From contig NZ_JACLCP010000001.1 in NCBI RefSeq assembly GCF_014243395.1, positions 434,001-498,000 on the forward strand: a stretch of 64,000 bases of DNA, given 5' to 3'. The position numbers and the translations under genes were made by a program. Position 1 is the first letter of the stretch. Every line of letters begins with the position of its first letter. This document shows, piece after piece, positions 35,005 through 43,674 of this stretch. Source of the DNA: Winogradskyella flava (lineage in GTDB: Bacteria > Bacteroidota > Bacteroidia > Flavobacteriales > Flavobacteriaceae). The notes below the pieces were generated by a model that saw only the letters and a program-made list of their open reading frames with translations, ran no database searches and was not told the DNA's origin.

Positions 35005-35283
35005 AGTACTTATAGCTCCATATATTTCATGTTATAGTGTAGCTTAATCCTTCGTTTTCATTATAATATCAGGATAATTCTATTAACGTTTTTTAGAATA
35101 CAACAAGGGGTATAATTAAACTTTTTAAATTGACAAGCTAATATTAAGTAATTGAAATCCAATTTATTAATAGGCGAGCTGTTTTTTTCCAAGAAGCTTT
35201 TATTCTTGTTTTCTTAATTTTTAAACAAAAAAAGTTTAAAAACACTTGATGCAAAAATCTTTTTTATAATAAATTTCGCCATT
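35005..35283. other. Longest gene-free gap in the window (279 bases)
   Basis: This AT-rich gap lies between the end of the cysN operon (35284) and the start of asnB (35004). I see no open frame of note. A plus-strand promoter-like pair (TTG at 35246-35248, TAAATTTC at 35270-35277, 21-base spacer) faces into cysN in antisense. A small stem CAAGAA/TTCTTG (35190-35195 and 35203-35208) is followed by TTTTCTT on the plus strand. No convincing minus-strand promoter was found for asnB. Confidence 0.5.
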
Positions 35284-36537
35284 TCAAACAATCATCCCAG
35301 CAGCCACAGTTTCGTTGGTTGCATCGTCAATAAGAATTATACTGCCTGTTGTGCGGTTTTCTCTGTATTGATCAATCATTAAAGGCTTTGTGGTTCTTAT
35401 TTTCACCTTAGAAATATCATTCATTTTTAGTTCCTTGTCTTCCTTATTGCGTTCCAATGTATTTATATCAAACTTATAGAGGACCTCTTTAATCATTGCC
35501 TTTTGTTCATTAGAAGTTTGTCTAATGCTGTATTTTGCCCTTGGCTTTGCAGCATCATTATGCAACCAGCACAACATTACGTCTAAATCTTGGGAAGCCT
35601 CTGGTTTATTATTAGAACGAACAATCATGTCTCCTCTGCTAATGTCAATATCGTCCTCTAAGGTCATTGAAACAGACATTGGAGCAAAAGCTTCCTTTAA
35701 TGGGCCATTTAAGGTATCAATACTTTTTATTTTTGAAGTAAATCCCGATGGCATTATAGTAACATCATCCCCAGGTCTAAAAATTCCACTAGCTACTCTA
35801 CCTGCATATCCTCTATAATCCCTGTGAGATTCACTCTGTGGTCTCAATACGGTTTGCACAGGGAATCTTGAATCTACTTTATTAATATCACTACTAATAT
35901 GCATGGTTTCTAGTGTGTGTAATAATGGCGCACCTTGATACCAGTCCATGTTGGCGGATCTATTTACGACATTGTCACCATTTAATGCACTTATAGGTAT
36001 AAAACGTATATCTTGTATTAATAATTTAGATGAAAACTCTTCAAACTGATTAATAACTTTGTTGTAGGCCTCTTCTGAATAATCTACCAAATCCATTTTG
36101 TTAATGCAAACTATAACGTGAGGGATATGCAACAATGAGGCTATGAAAGAATGCCTTTTTGTTTGCTCTATGACACCATGACGCGCATCAACAAGAATAA
36201 TAGCCGCATTAGCAGTAGAAGCACCTGTAACCATATTCCTTGTATATTGAATGTGACCAGGTGTATCAGCGATTATAAATTTCCGTTTAGGAGTTGTAAA
36301 ATATCTATAAGCTACATCAATGGTAATACCTTGTTCCCTTTCATCTCTTAGGCCATCAGTAAACAAAGCTAAATCTACACCTTCATGTCCTTTCTTTTGA
36401 CTGGTTTTTTCAATGGCCTGTAATTGATCTTCAAAAATAGATTTCGAATCGTAAAGCAAACGACCTATTAACGTACTCTTTCCATCGTCTACACTTCCTG
36501 CTGTTGTAAACCTCAATAATTGACTACTATCTAACAT
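35284..36537 (-). CDS. cysN: Sulfate adenylyltransferase GTPase subunit
   Basis: This 417-residue GTPase subunit stimulates formation of adenylyl sulfate (APS) by CysD. The P-loop is GSVDDGKST (14-22). DTPGHIQYTRN and NKMDLVDY complete the elongation-factor type GTP-binding set, followed by two beta-barrel domains (about 220-417). The APS kinase domain fused in some species is absent, in keeping with a separate cysC. It is the last gene of the rfb-cys operon and lies 18 bases after cysD. The operon has no sulfite-forming or reducing genes. This argues for PAPS supply to sulfotransferases rather than cysteine synthesis (inference). Confidence 0.95.
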   Translation of the reverse strand: MLDSSQLLRFTTAGSVDDGKSTLIGRLLYDSKSIFEDQLQAIEKTSQKKGHEGVDLALFTDGLRDEREQGITIDVAYRYFTTPKRKFIIADTPGHIQYTRNMVTGASTANAAIILVDARHGVIEQTKRHSFIASLLHIPHVIVCINKMDLVDYSEEAYNKVINQFEEFSSKLLIQDIRFIPISALNGDNVVNRSANMDWYQGAPLLHTLETMHISSDINKVDSRFPVQTVLRPQSESHRDYRGYAGRVASGIFRPGDDVTIMPSGFTSKIKSIDTLNGPLKEAFAPMSVSMTLEDDIDISRGDMIVRSNNKPEASQDLDVMLCWLHNDAAKPRAKYSIRQTSNEQKAMIKEVLYKFDINTLERNKEDKELKMNDISKVKIRTTKPLMIDQYRENRTTGSIILIDDATNETVAAGMIV

Positions 36538-36555
36538 TATTAATTATTTTATATT

Positions 36556-37461
36556 TTAAAAATACCCTTGACGTTTCCTGTCCTCCATCGCGGATTCTGA
36601 ACGTTTATCATCACTTCTATTGCCACGTTCAGTCTGCCTCATCCCAGAAACTTCTTCGGCAATTTTTTCTAAAGTGTCTGCATCAGATTCTATCCCGCCA
36701 GTAATTGTAATATCACCTAATGTTCTAAAACGAATCTTCTTTGTTACAATTTCTTCATGGTCTTCGAGTATTAAAAATTCAGAATTAGGTATCCAACTAT
36801 CCTGTCTCCAAACCACTTCACGTTCATGAGCAAAGTATAATGATGGAATTGCTATATTTTCTCTTTTAATATAATTCCAAACATCCATTTCGGTCCAATT
36901 ACTGATCGGGAAAGCCCTAAAATGCTCGCCTTCAAAATGCTTACCATTAAATATGTTCCAAAGCTCTGGTCTTTGGTTTTTTGGATCCCATTGACCAAAG
37001 TCATCTCTATGTGAAAAAAAACGCTCTTTAGCTCTTGCCTTTTCTTCGTCTCGACGCCCACCTCCAATTGCACAATCAATCTTATTGGATTCTATGGCAT
37101 CAAGTAATGTTGTGATTTGAAGTGCATTTCGAGTTGCATTTTTTCCTTTTTCTTCAGCGACTCTACCTTCATCAATGGACTCTTGCACAGAGCCTACAAT
37201 AAGTTTGGTTCCGAGTTCTTTGATAATATCATCTCTAAACTTTATAGTTTCAGGAAAATTATGACCTGTATCAACATGCATTAAAGGAAATGGTATCTTT
37301 GCTGGATGAAATGCTTTTTTTGCCAGATGAGCAACCAAAATTGAATCTTTACCTCCTGAAAATAAAATTACGGGGTTTTCAAACTGTGCCCAAACTTCTC
37401 TTAAAATAAAAATAGCTTCACTTTCTAACTCGTCTAAATAATTTAAATAATACTTACTCAT
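36556..37461 (-). CDS. cysD: Sulfate adenylyltransferase catalytic subunit
   Basis: This 301-residue PP-loop enzyme transfers AMP from ATP to sulfate. The PP-loop is SGGKDS (35-40), and HVDTGHNFPETIKFRD and RDEEKARAKERFFSHRD are family segments. The protein ends RSESAMEDRKRQGYF, the conserved C-terminus of CysD. The start overlaps the end of cysC by 8 bases, and cysN follows. Length matches the family (about 300). Confidence 0.96.
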   Translation of the reverse strand: MSKYYLNYLDELESEAIFILREVWAQFENPVILFSGGKDSILVAHLAKKAFHPAKIPFPLMHVDTGHNFPETIKFRDDIIKELGTKLIVGSVQESIDEGRVAEEKGKNATRNALQITTLLDAIESNKIDCAIGGGRRDEEKARAKERFFSHRDDFGQWDPKNQRPELWNIFNGKHFEGEHFRAFPISNWTEMDVWNYIKRENIAIPSLYFAHEREVVWRQDSWIPNSEFLILEDHEEIVTKKIRFRTLGDITITGGIESDADTLEKIAEEVSGMRQTERGNRSDDKRSESAMEDRKRQGYF

Positions 37462-38056
37462 TGTTGAGTTTTAATTTTGGTGTTATATAATCTAAAATCC
37501 GTTGTGCCGCCGCATCAACAGATTCCTCTTCCGTTTTTATCTCTATATCAGGCTGTTCCGGAGCCTCGTAAGGAGCAGAAATTCCGGTCATATTCTTTAT
37601 TTCTCCTGCTCTAGCTTTTTTATAGAGACCCTTTACGTCTCTTCGCTCACATTCTTCTACACTTGTGTTAATATAAATCTCAACAAAGTTAACATCTTTA
37701 ACAATACTTCTTATATTCTCTCTGTCTTTTTTATAAGGTGAGACAAATGCTGCTATTGTCACTAAACCCGCATTTACCATCAAGTTCGCTATTTCTGCAA
37801 TTCTACGGATATTTTCTGTTCTGTCTTCAGGCGCAAAGGTTAAGTCTTTATTGATTCCTTTTCTTATATTATCACCATCTAAAGCATAAGTCTTAATACC
37901 TTTTTGATATAATTTCTGTTCCACTACATTTGCCACAGTAGACTTGCCGGAACCCGACAAGCCTGTAAACCACAGAAGAAATGAATTATGATTATTGCTT
38001 TTTCTTCTGTCGGTAATTGAGACTTGATAATCATGAGGTATTATATTTCGCTTCAT
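37454..38056 (-). CDS. cysC: Adenylylsulfate (APS) kinase
   Basis: This 200-residue kinase makes PAPS from APS. The P-loop is GLSGSGKST (32-40), and the APS-binding segment ALDGDNIRKGINKDLTFAPE (about 58-77) follows. The C-terminal DRRK-type and RAGEIKNMTGISAPYE regions match CysC. The PAPS product is the sulfate donor for sulfotransferases. It overlaps cysD by 8 bases, and its ATG lies 7 bases after the DUF2061 gene stop. Confidence 0.96.
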   Translation of the reverse strand: MKRNIIPHDYQVSITDRRKSNNHNSFLLWFTGLSGSGKSTVANVVEQKLYQKGIKTYALDGDNIRKGINKDLTFAPEDRTENIRRIAEIANLMVNAGLVTIAAFVSPYKKDRENIRSIVKDVNFVEIYINTSVEECERRDVKGLYKKARAGEIKNMTGISAPYEAPEQPDIEIKTEEESVDAAAQRILDYITPKLKLNNE

Positions 38057-38063
38057 TATAAAT

Positions 38064-38489
38064 CTATTGTCTTTTCGTTAAACCAAAGTTTATTCTATAC
38101 CACATGCGTTCATGAAAATAGTATAATATCATTTTTGTAATGACTTCCGCAAAACCTATTTGTAATGCTGCTAAAGGGTCGTCAGAAATAATCCACGCTA
38201 AAGTCATTGTATCTAAAGTGCCTATAAATCGCCATGTAACCGTTTTTGCAACGTGTCGTTTCCTACTTTCTAATAACACTCCATCCTTTGACAAGTTGAT
38301 CTTATACCATACGCGCTCGTGTAGATAATACAAAACTGACTTTGTTGTAACTTCTGCTAATCCAATTTTTAATCCAGCTAAAGGATCCCCTGTAATGAAC
38401 CACGATAAAAGTATGGTATCTAGTGTACCTACTAATCTCCAGGTAATTGTCTTTGCAATGTGCCGTTTATATGAAACGTCTGTTGCCAT
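38064..38489 (-). CDS. Tandem DUF2061 membrane protein
   Basis: This 141-residue protein consists of two copies of the same 60-residue module (about 8-63 and 78-135), each reading like KRHxAKTxTWRxxGTLDT...ADPLAxLxIGxAEVxTKxxLYYxHERxWY with paired membrane segments. The pattern is that of DUF2061, a predicted membrane family commonly encoded next to the sulfate activation genes. Single-copy DUF2061 proteins are the norm; here there are two in one chain. It may help deliver sulfate or PAPS, but this is unproven. It lies between cysQ and cysC with gaps of 1 and 7 bases. Confidence 0.85.
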   Translation of the reverse strand: MATDVSYKRHIAKTITWRLVGTLDTILLSWFITGDPLAGLKIGLAEVTTKSVLYYLHERVWYKINLSKDGVLLESRKRHVAKTVTWRFIGTLDTMTLAWIISDDPLAALQIGFAEVITKMILYYFHERMWYRINFGLTKRQ

Positions 38490-38490
38490 G

Positions 38491-39300
38491 TTATTTAGTA
38501 ACTAAAAAATAACTATTTAACAAGTTTTCTTTGTTATAGGCCAAGGGTTTATTAGTCTCTTTAGAAATTACTTTTATACTCACAGCATTACATATAGCTT
38601 GTCCAGCTGCCGTATCCCATTCCATTGTAGGTGCATAACGCGGATATACATCTGCATTACCTTCGGCTACCAAGCAAAATTTTAACGAACTACCTTTTGA
38701 TACAACTTCTACCTGCTTCCCTTTCTTTTTTAGATCTTCCACAAAATCTAAGGTGTCCTGATTCATGTGAGATCGACTACCAACGACTTGAATTTGATTT
38801 GAGTTATTATTCTTGGGTTGTAATGGACTTGCTAATTCTAAAACCTCGTTTATTGTGATATCATGCGAGCTCAATTCTACCTTAAATGCCTTCTTTTCAT
38901 CGACATTACCATAGTAAAGTGTCTTTACGGCTGGAGCATATATCACGCCTAACTTTGGAACTCCATTATGAACTAAGGCAATATTAACAGTAAACTCTCC
39001 ATTACGCTTTATAAACTCTTTTGTACCATCTACAGGATCTACTATCCAGCTAGTATTCCAATCTTTCCTAACACTATATTCAATTTGTTTATTTTCTTCA
39101 CTAATAATTGGGATTGGTGTACCCTTTAAAAATGAGTTTATTGTTTCGTTAGCTTTTTTATCGGCTTCTGTTAATGGCGACTTATCATCTTTAAGTTCTA
39201 TATCGAATGCCGTATCGTAAACCTGCATGACGACCTCTCCTGCTTTGAGTGCCGCCTGAATAGCGATTTTTAAATTTTCATCTATTTCTATCTCGTTCAT
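38491..39300 (-). CDS. cysQ: 3'(2'),5'-bisphosphate nucleotidase
   Basis: This 269-residue inositol-monophosphatase fold enzyme hydrolyses PAP, the by-product of PAPS-dependent sulfotransfer. The metal-binding motifs are PISEENKQIEY, VDPVDGTKEF (about 95-104) and MEWDTAAGQAI, in the standard order. A role in balancing PAPS usage fits its place beside cysNDC. PAP is also produced by PAPS reductase, but no such gene is seen here. The start overlaps the rfbD stop by 4 bases, so translation is coupled. Confidence 0.93.
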   Translation of the reverse strand: MNEIEIDENLKIAIQAALKAGEVVMQVYDTAFDIELKDDKSPLTEADKKANETINSFLKGTPIPIISEENKQIEYSVRKDWNTSWIVDPVDGTKEFIKRNGEFTVNIALVHNGVPKLGVIYAPAVKTLYYGNVDEKKAFKVELSSHDITINEVLELASPLQPKNNNSNQIQVVGSRSHMNQDTLDFVEDLKKKGKQVEVVSKGSSLKFCLVAEGNADVYPRYAPTMEWDTAAGQAICNAVSIKVISKETNKPLAYNKENLLNSYFLVTK

Positions 39301-40166
39301 AAATTAATTTCTTTTCTCAGATTTATAATAGCCTCATTTAAGCTAGACCTCCAATGCGGTATTGTAATATCTAAATTCATTTTGATTTTTGATTTGTCTA
39401 ACACGCTAAAATATGGTCTTTTTGCTGAAGTCAAGTAATCTTTTGATTTTATTGGACAAAGTTCTATCTCGCTTTCTATTTCTTTAAATATGGCATAAGC
39501 AAAATCATACCAACTGGCAACACCCTCATTACTGTAATGATAGGTTCCATATTTTTTGTTTTTTTTGTCAATGATTTTTAGCATCGTTTTTGCTAGGTCT
39601 CTTGCATATGTGGGGGTACCTATTTGATCATCAACAACACTCAATTTTTTCTTGGATTTTGAGAGCTGAATCATTGTCTTCATGAAGTTCTTATTATGCT
39701 CTGAATATAACCAAGAAGTTCTAAAGATAAAGAATTTCTTTAGATGTTCTTTAATAGCAGTTTCTCCCCTAAATTTAGATAAACCGTATATCCCAAGGGG
39801 ATTAGGTAGGTCTTCCTCCTTATAAGGAATGGATGAGTAACCATCAAAAACAAAATCAGTTGATACATGAATTAAAACCGCATCATTTTCCAAGCAGGCT
39901 ATCGATATATTTTTTGGTCCATGACAATTAACCAGCATTGCTTTTTTAGACTTCTGCTCTGCATTGTCAACGTCAGTATAAGCCGCACAATTTATACAAT
40001 AATCTATATTTTGGCTCTTAAAAATAGAAGATGTTTTTTCAAAATCCGTAATATCTAACTCTAAGGATGATTTAAAAATCAAATTTAGTTTAGGAAACTT
40101 TCTGGCAACATCCTTAATGCAATTTGCCAATTGTCCTGAACCTCCAGTCACCAAAACGTTTGTCAT
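39297..40166 (-). CDS. rfbD: dTDP-4-dehydrorhamnose reductase
   Basis: This 289-residue short-chain reductase completes dTDP-L-rhamnose using NAD(P)H. The cofactor site is TGGSGQLANCI (about 7-17), with STDFVFDG and the catalytic YGLSKFRGE (Tyr and Lys). It is the fourth rhamnose gene. The start overlaps the upstream rfbC stop by 4 bases and the cysQ start overlaps its own stop by 4 bases, so the rhamnose and sulfate genes form one translational unit. Length and motifs match RmlD. Confidence 0.94.
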   Translation of the reverse strand: MTNVLVTGGSGQLANCIKDVARKFPKLNLIFKSSLELDITDFEKTSSIFKSQNIDYCINCAAYTDVDNAEQKSKKAMLVNCHGPKNISIACLENDAVLIHVSTDFVFDGYSSIPYKEEDLPNPLGIYGLSKFRGETAIKEHLKKFFIFRTSWLYSEHNKNFMKTMIQLSKSKKKLSVVDDQIGTPTYARDLAKTMLKIIDKKNKKYGTYHYSNEGVASWYDFAYAIFKEIESEIELCPIKSKDYLTSAKRPYFSVLDKSKIKMNLDITIPHWRSSLNEAIINLRKEINL

Positions 40167-40708
40167 AGTTCAGCATTTTTAAATTTGGGCAAAAGCAAAT
40201 CTTTATCCGAAATAATTAAATCCGAATTGGGCAGGTGCCAATCAATCTCTAGATCAAGGTCGTTGTAAAATATACCTCTTTCAGCTTCTTTATTGTAGTA
40301 ATTATCGCATTTATAACTAAAGATCGTGTCATCTTCTAAAACCACAAAGCCATGAGCAAAACCTCTTGGAACGAATAATTGCTTTTTATTTTCTGCTGAG
40401 AGCTCTACGGTAATATGGTCTCCAAAGGTCTTAGAATTTATTCTTAAATCGACTGCGACATCCAGTACACGTCCCCTAACGACCCTTACCAACTTAGCTT
40501 GAGCAAATTCCTCTATTTGATAATGCAAACCCCTAAGAACCCCCTTAGAAGATTGAGATTCATTATCTTGTACAAAATCTATATTAAGTCCAGTAAATTT
40601 TCTCAGGGATTCCATATTGTAGCTTTCCATAAAATAGCCCCTTTTGTCCTTAAAAATTTGTGGTTGAATTATATAGGATCCTTTTAATCTGGTCTCAGAA
40701 ATTTTCAT
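40163..40708 (-). CDS. rfbC: dTDP-4-dehydrorhamnose 3,5-epimerase
   Basis: This 181-residue cupin-fold epimerase is the third step of dTDP-L-rhamnose synthesis. Conserved segments are FVQDNESQSSKGVLRGLHYQ (about 45-64), which carries the catalytic His, VRVVRGRVLDVAVDLR, and FVPRGFAHGFVVLED with the active-site region. It lies between rfbA (1-base gap) and rfbD (4-base overlap). Length equals RmlC of other bacteria. Confidence 0.96.
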   Translation of the reverse strand: MKISETRLKGSYIIQPQIFKDKRGYFMESYNMESLRKFTGLNIDFVQDNESQSSKGVLRGLHYQIEEFAQAKLVRVVRGRVLDVAVDLRINSKTFGDHITVELSAENKKQLFVPRGFAHGFVVLEDDTIFSYKCDNYYNKEAERGIFYNDLDLEIDWHLPNSDLIISDKDLLLPKFKNAEL

Positions 40709-40709
40709 A

Positions 40710-41573
40710 CTAATGTGATATAAGACTTAACAAATGTTTACCGTAACCACTTTTGATCAATGGCTTAACGAGATTTCTTAATTGTTTTTCTGTTATATAT
40801 CCCATTCTATAAGCAACTTCTTCTATCGCTCCAATTTTTAACCCCTGTCTCTCTTCAATTACCTGTACAAATTGAGATGCCTGCATTAAAGATGTGAATG
40901 TTCCTGTATCTAACCAGGCTGTGCCTTTGTCTAAAACACTAACCGTTAATTTTCCTTGAGATAAATATACCTTGTTTATGTCTGTGATTTCTAGTTCACC
41001 CCTTCTACTTGGCTCTATGCTATTGGCTATTTTGACCACAGAATTATCATAAAAATAAATCCCTGGCACGGCATAATTAGATTTTGGTTTTGCTGGTTTT
41101 TCTTCTATGGAAACTGCTAAGCCTTTCGAGTCAAACTCTACTACACCGTAACGTTCCGGATCGTGCACATGATAGGCATAAATGATTCCTCCCTCCGGAT
41201 TATTGTTTTTCTGAAGCAAATCAGACAACCCTGTACCGTAGAAAATATTATCACCTAAAATCAACGCTACTTTATCGTTTCCAATAAATTCTTTGCCAAT
41301 AATAAAAGCTTCAGCTAACCCATTTGGATGTTCCTGGATAGCATATTTAAATACGCAACCATACTTCGTACCATCACCTAACAATTTCTTAAAAAGTGGT
41401 AAATCCTGAGGAGTGGATATAATGAGTATTTCATTAATACCTGACCACATTAATGTTGACAAAGGGTAATAAATCATTGGTTTGTCATAAATTGGCATTA
41501 ATTGCTTACTCATTGCTAAAGTTAAGGGATGCAACCTTGTACCAGAACCGCCGGCTAGAATAATTCCTTTCAT
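40710..41573 (-). CDS. rfbA: Glucose-1-phosphate thymidylyltransferase
   Basis: This 287-residue nucleotidyltransferase makes dTDP-glucose from dTTP and glucose-1-phosphate. The signature [11 protein letters not shown] (8-18) and [19 protein letters not shown] are those of RmlA, and [11 protein letters not shown] is the dTDP-sugar binding segment. It is in the operon order rfbB-rfbA-rfbC-rfbD. It lies 3 bases after the rfbB stop. Confidence 0.97.
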   Translation of the reverse strand: MKGIILAGGSGTRLHPLTLAMSKQLMPIYDKPMIYYPLSTLMWSGINEILIISTPQDLPLFKKLLGDGTKYGCVFKYAIQEHPNGLAEAFIIGKEFIGNDKVALILGDNIFYGTGLSDLLQKNNNPEGGIIYAYHVHDPERYGVVEFDSKGLAVSIEEKPAKPKSNYAVPGIYFYDNSVVKIANSIEPSRRGELEITDINKVYLSQGKLTVSVLDKGTAWLDTGTFTSLMQASQFVQVIEERQGLKIGAIEEVAYRMGYITEKQLRNLVKPLIKSGYGKHLLSLISH

Positions 41574-41576
41574 TAT

Positions 41577-42626
41577 TTAATCGTATTGTTTAGCATAGTA
41601 GTTTTGATATTCACCACTTGTCACATTGGTAAGCCATTCCTCATTGTTCAAATACCAAGCAATAGTTTTATCAAGTCCTTCTTCAAATGTAACCAAGGGT
41701 TCCCAACCAAGTTCATTTTTTATTTTAGAAGCATCAATCGCATATCGAAGATCGTGACCAGGCCTATCTTTTACATAGGTTATTAGTCTTTCTGAACTTC
41801 CTTTGGGTCGATTTAGTTTAGCATCCATTTGCTGACATAGTAGTCTTACGAGATCAATATTTTTCCATTCATTAAACCCTCCGATATTATAAGTTTCACC
41901 GGGTCTTCCTTTATGAAAAACTAAATCTATCGCCAATGCATGATCCTTTACATAAAGCCAATCCCTGGTATAGTTGCCATCTCCATAAACAGGAAGCGGT
42001 TTGTTATTAATAATATTGTTGATAAACAAAGGAATCAGTTTTTCGGGAAACTGATTTTGACCATAGTTATTTGAGCAATTCGTGATTACAAAAGGCAATC
42101 CATATGTTTCACCATAGGCCCTGACGAAATGATCTGAACTTGCTTTTGAGGCAGAATATGGCGAATTAGGATCATAGGGTGTGGTTTCCGTAAATAGTCC
42201 ATACTCACCTAAGGACCCATAGACCTCGTCCGTACTCACATGATAGAAAAGTTTGTTTTTAAAATTAGAATTCCAACAATTTTTAAACGCATTAAGTAGC
42301 ACCATGGTGCCAATGACATTCGTTTTTACGAACGCTAAGGGGTCTTTAATAGAGCGATCTACGTGAGATTCTGCGGCTAAATGAATCACAGCATCAAATT
42401 TATATTTATCATAAATTAAATTTACGTACTCCTCGTCAACTATATCCCCCTTAAGAAATGTATAATTAGGCATTGATTCAATATCCTTCAGGTTTTCAAG
42501 GTTCCCCGCATAAGTCAAACTGTCAAGATTATATATATGATAATCAGGATAATTTAAAACAAACAGCCTAACCACATGAGACCCAATAAATCCCGCTCCG
42601 CCAGTTATCAGAATTGATCTACTCAT
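41577..42626 (-). CDS. rfbB: dTDP-glucose 4,6-dehydratase
   Basis: This 349-residue short-chain dehydrogenase starts rhamnose synthesis from dTDP-glucose. The NAD-binding motif is GGAGFIGSHV (8-17), and the catalytic set is STDEVYG followed by YSASKASSDH (Tyr-x3-Lys). The start overlaps the Wzz-like gene by 8 bases. This is the first of the four rhamnose genes, in the operon that begins well upstream at the M23 peptidase gene. Confidence 0.96.
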   Translation of the reverse strand: MSRSILITGGAGFIGSHVVRLFVLNYPDYHIYNLDSLTYAGNLENLKDIESMPNYTFLKGDIVDEEYVNLIYDKYKFDAVIHLAAESHVDRSIKDPLAFVKTNVIGTMVLLNAFKNCWNSNFKNKLFYHVSTDEVYGSLGEYGLFTETTPYDPNSPYSASKASSDHFVRAYGETYGLPFVITNCSNNYGQNQFPEKLIPLFINNIINNKPLPVYGDGNYTRDWLYVKDHALAIDLVFHKGRPGETYNIGGFNEWKNIDLVRLLCQQMDAKLNRPKGSSERLITYVKDRPGHDLRYAIDASKIKNELGWEPLVTFEEGLDKTIAWYLNNEEWLTNVTSGEYQNYYAKQYD

Positions 42627-43671
42627 AGTTTTTAATAAAACTAAATGCTTTTATTGCCAAGAAAACCATTATAAAAAGACCAATGGCCAATAATGGGAAT
42701 AATATTGAATACCGCCTTTTTATGCCTCTATCTATAGACCCTATTTTATCAAAACCAGATAACACTTCAAAATATGTGTTTTCCTCGGCTATTTCTACAT
42801 CTAATTCGCTCAATGCTCTTCTTATCCTTTGTTCATCTTTAAAAAGATCGTATTCTTTAGTATCTGTTTTTTCTTGTTGAAGCGGCATAACGGCATCAAG
42901 TCCTAAGGAAAGTTTATTCTTCTCGGATTCATTTTTCAAAACCTCTAAATAAGTTTTCTGAATACTATCTAATCTTGACAGCTCCTTCATTAATGCTTGA
43001 CGTTGAATATAAGTCGTTGTGTCTCTTTTTGATTTTTGAAATCTCGAAAATTCATTCTCAAACGTCTTTCTAAATCCCTCTTGCAGTTGAGGAAATATAT
43101 CATTTTTCAAGGCTTTCGCCTTAATAGTAAATACCCTACTTGATAGTAAATCTCTATTTTTAATAAATTCTGGATAAGACAACTCATCTACCAAAGAGGT
43201 GTCCACGGATTGTCTGAATTCGTCAAATTCTACGAATAAGTCGTTTTGGGTCTCGGGACCAGCTTCTAAATCAAAACTTATCAGATTCGACGCTCTGGTT
43301 GTATCAATTTCGAATATATAAGACAGCTCGTCTATATCACCAGAACTTATAAGTGAATTAAAATAATCTATATTATTAGATAATTGATATTTAGAATCAA
43401 AATGAGGTTTAACCACCATATCAGAATAATATACTGGTTCTTTTAGGTTTTCATAGATAGAACCTAAAATAATCATTAAAACGAAGATAGGCGCCACTAT
43501 CTTAAAGTGAACGACTAAAGGTTTAATTATGTATATTAAAGCAGAAAAAAATCCTTTGAAGATACTTCCTATAAACCTAAACAGTTTTTCAAACAGTTTG
43601 CCGATAGCATTAAACAATTGACCTAAATCAACTTCTTCTGTATTTGGGTTTTCTGGTAATTTTTCGCTCAT
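42619..43671 (-). CDS. Wzz-like two-helix periplasmic protein
   Basis: This 350-residue protein has membrane helices at about 57-77 (IAPIFVLMIILGSIY) and near the C-terminus (about 318-340), enclosing a periplasmic domain of about 240 residues rich in charged helical stretches (about 190-310). This is the two-helix plan of polysaccharide chain-length regulators (Wzz), though I see no clear Wzz motif such as the proline-rich second-helix region. The gene immediately precedes the rhamnose genes and overlaps rfbB by 8 bases, which fits a role in polymer assembly. Call it Wzz-like by architecture, not by sequence signature. Confidence 0.65.
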   Translation of the reverse strand: MSEKLPENPNTEEVDLGQLFNAIGKLFEKLFRFIGSIFKGFFSALIYIIKPLVVHFKIVAPIFVLMIILGSIYENLKEPVYYSDMVVKPHFDSKYQLSNNIDYFNSLISSGDIDELSYIFEIDTTRASNLISFDLEAGPETQNDLFVEFDEFRQSVDTSLVDELSYPEFIKNRDLLSSRVFTIKAKALKNDIFPQLQEGFRKTFENEFSRFQKSKRDTTTYIQRQALMKELSRLDSIQKTYLEVLKNESEKNKLSLGLDAVMPLQQEKTDTKEYDLFKDEQRIRRALSELDVEIAEENTYFEVLSGFDKIGSIDRGIKRRYSILFPLLAIGLFIMVFLAIKAFSFIKNYE

Positions 43672-43674
43672 TTT

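Noticed and set aside
35246..35277. Plus-strand promoter-like pair (TTG and TAAATTTC, 21-base spacer) facing into cysN
   Set aside because: It points antisense into cysN with no open frame behind it, and the -7 element ends in C rather than G. Kept only as a note in the gap entry.
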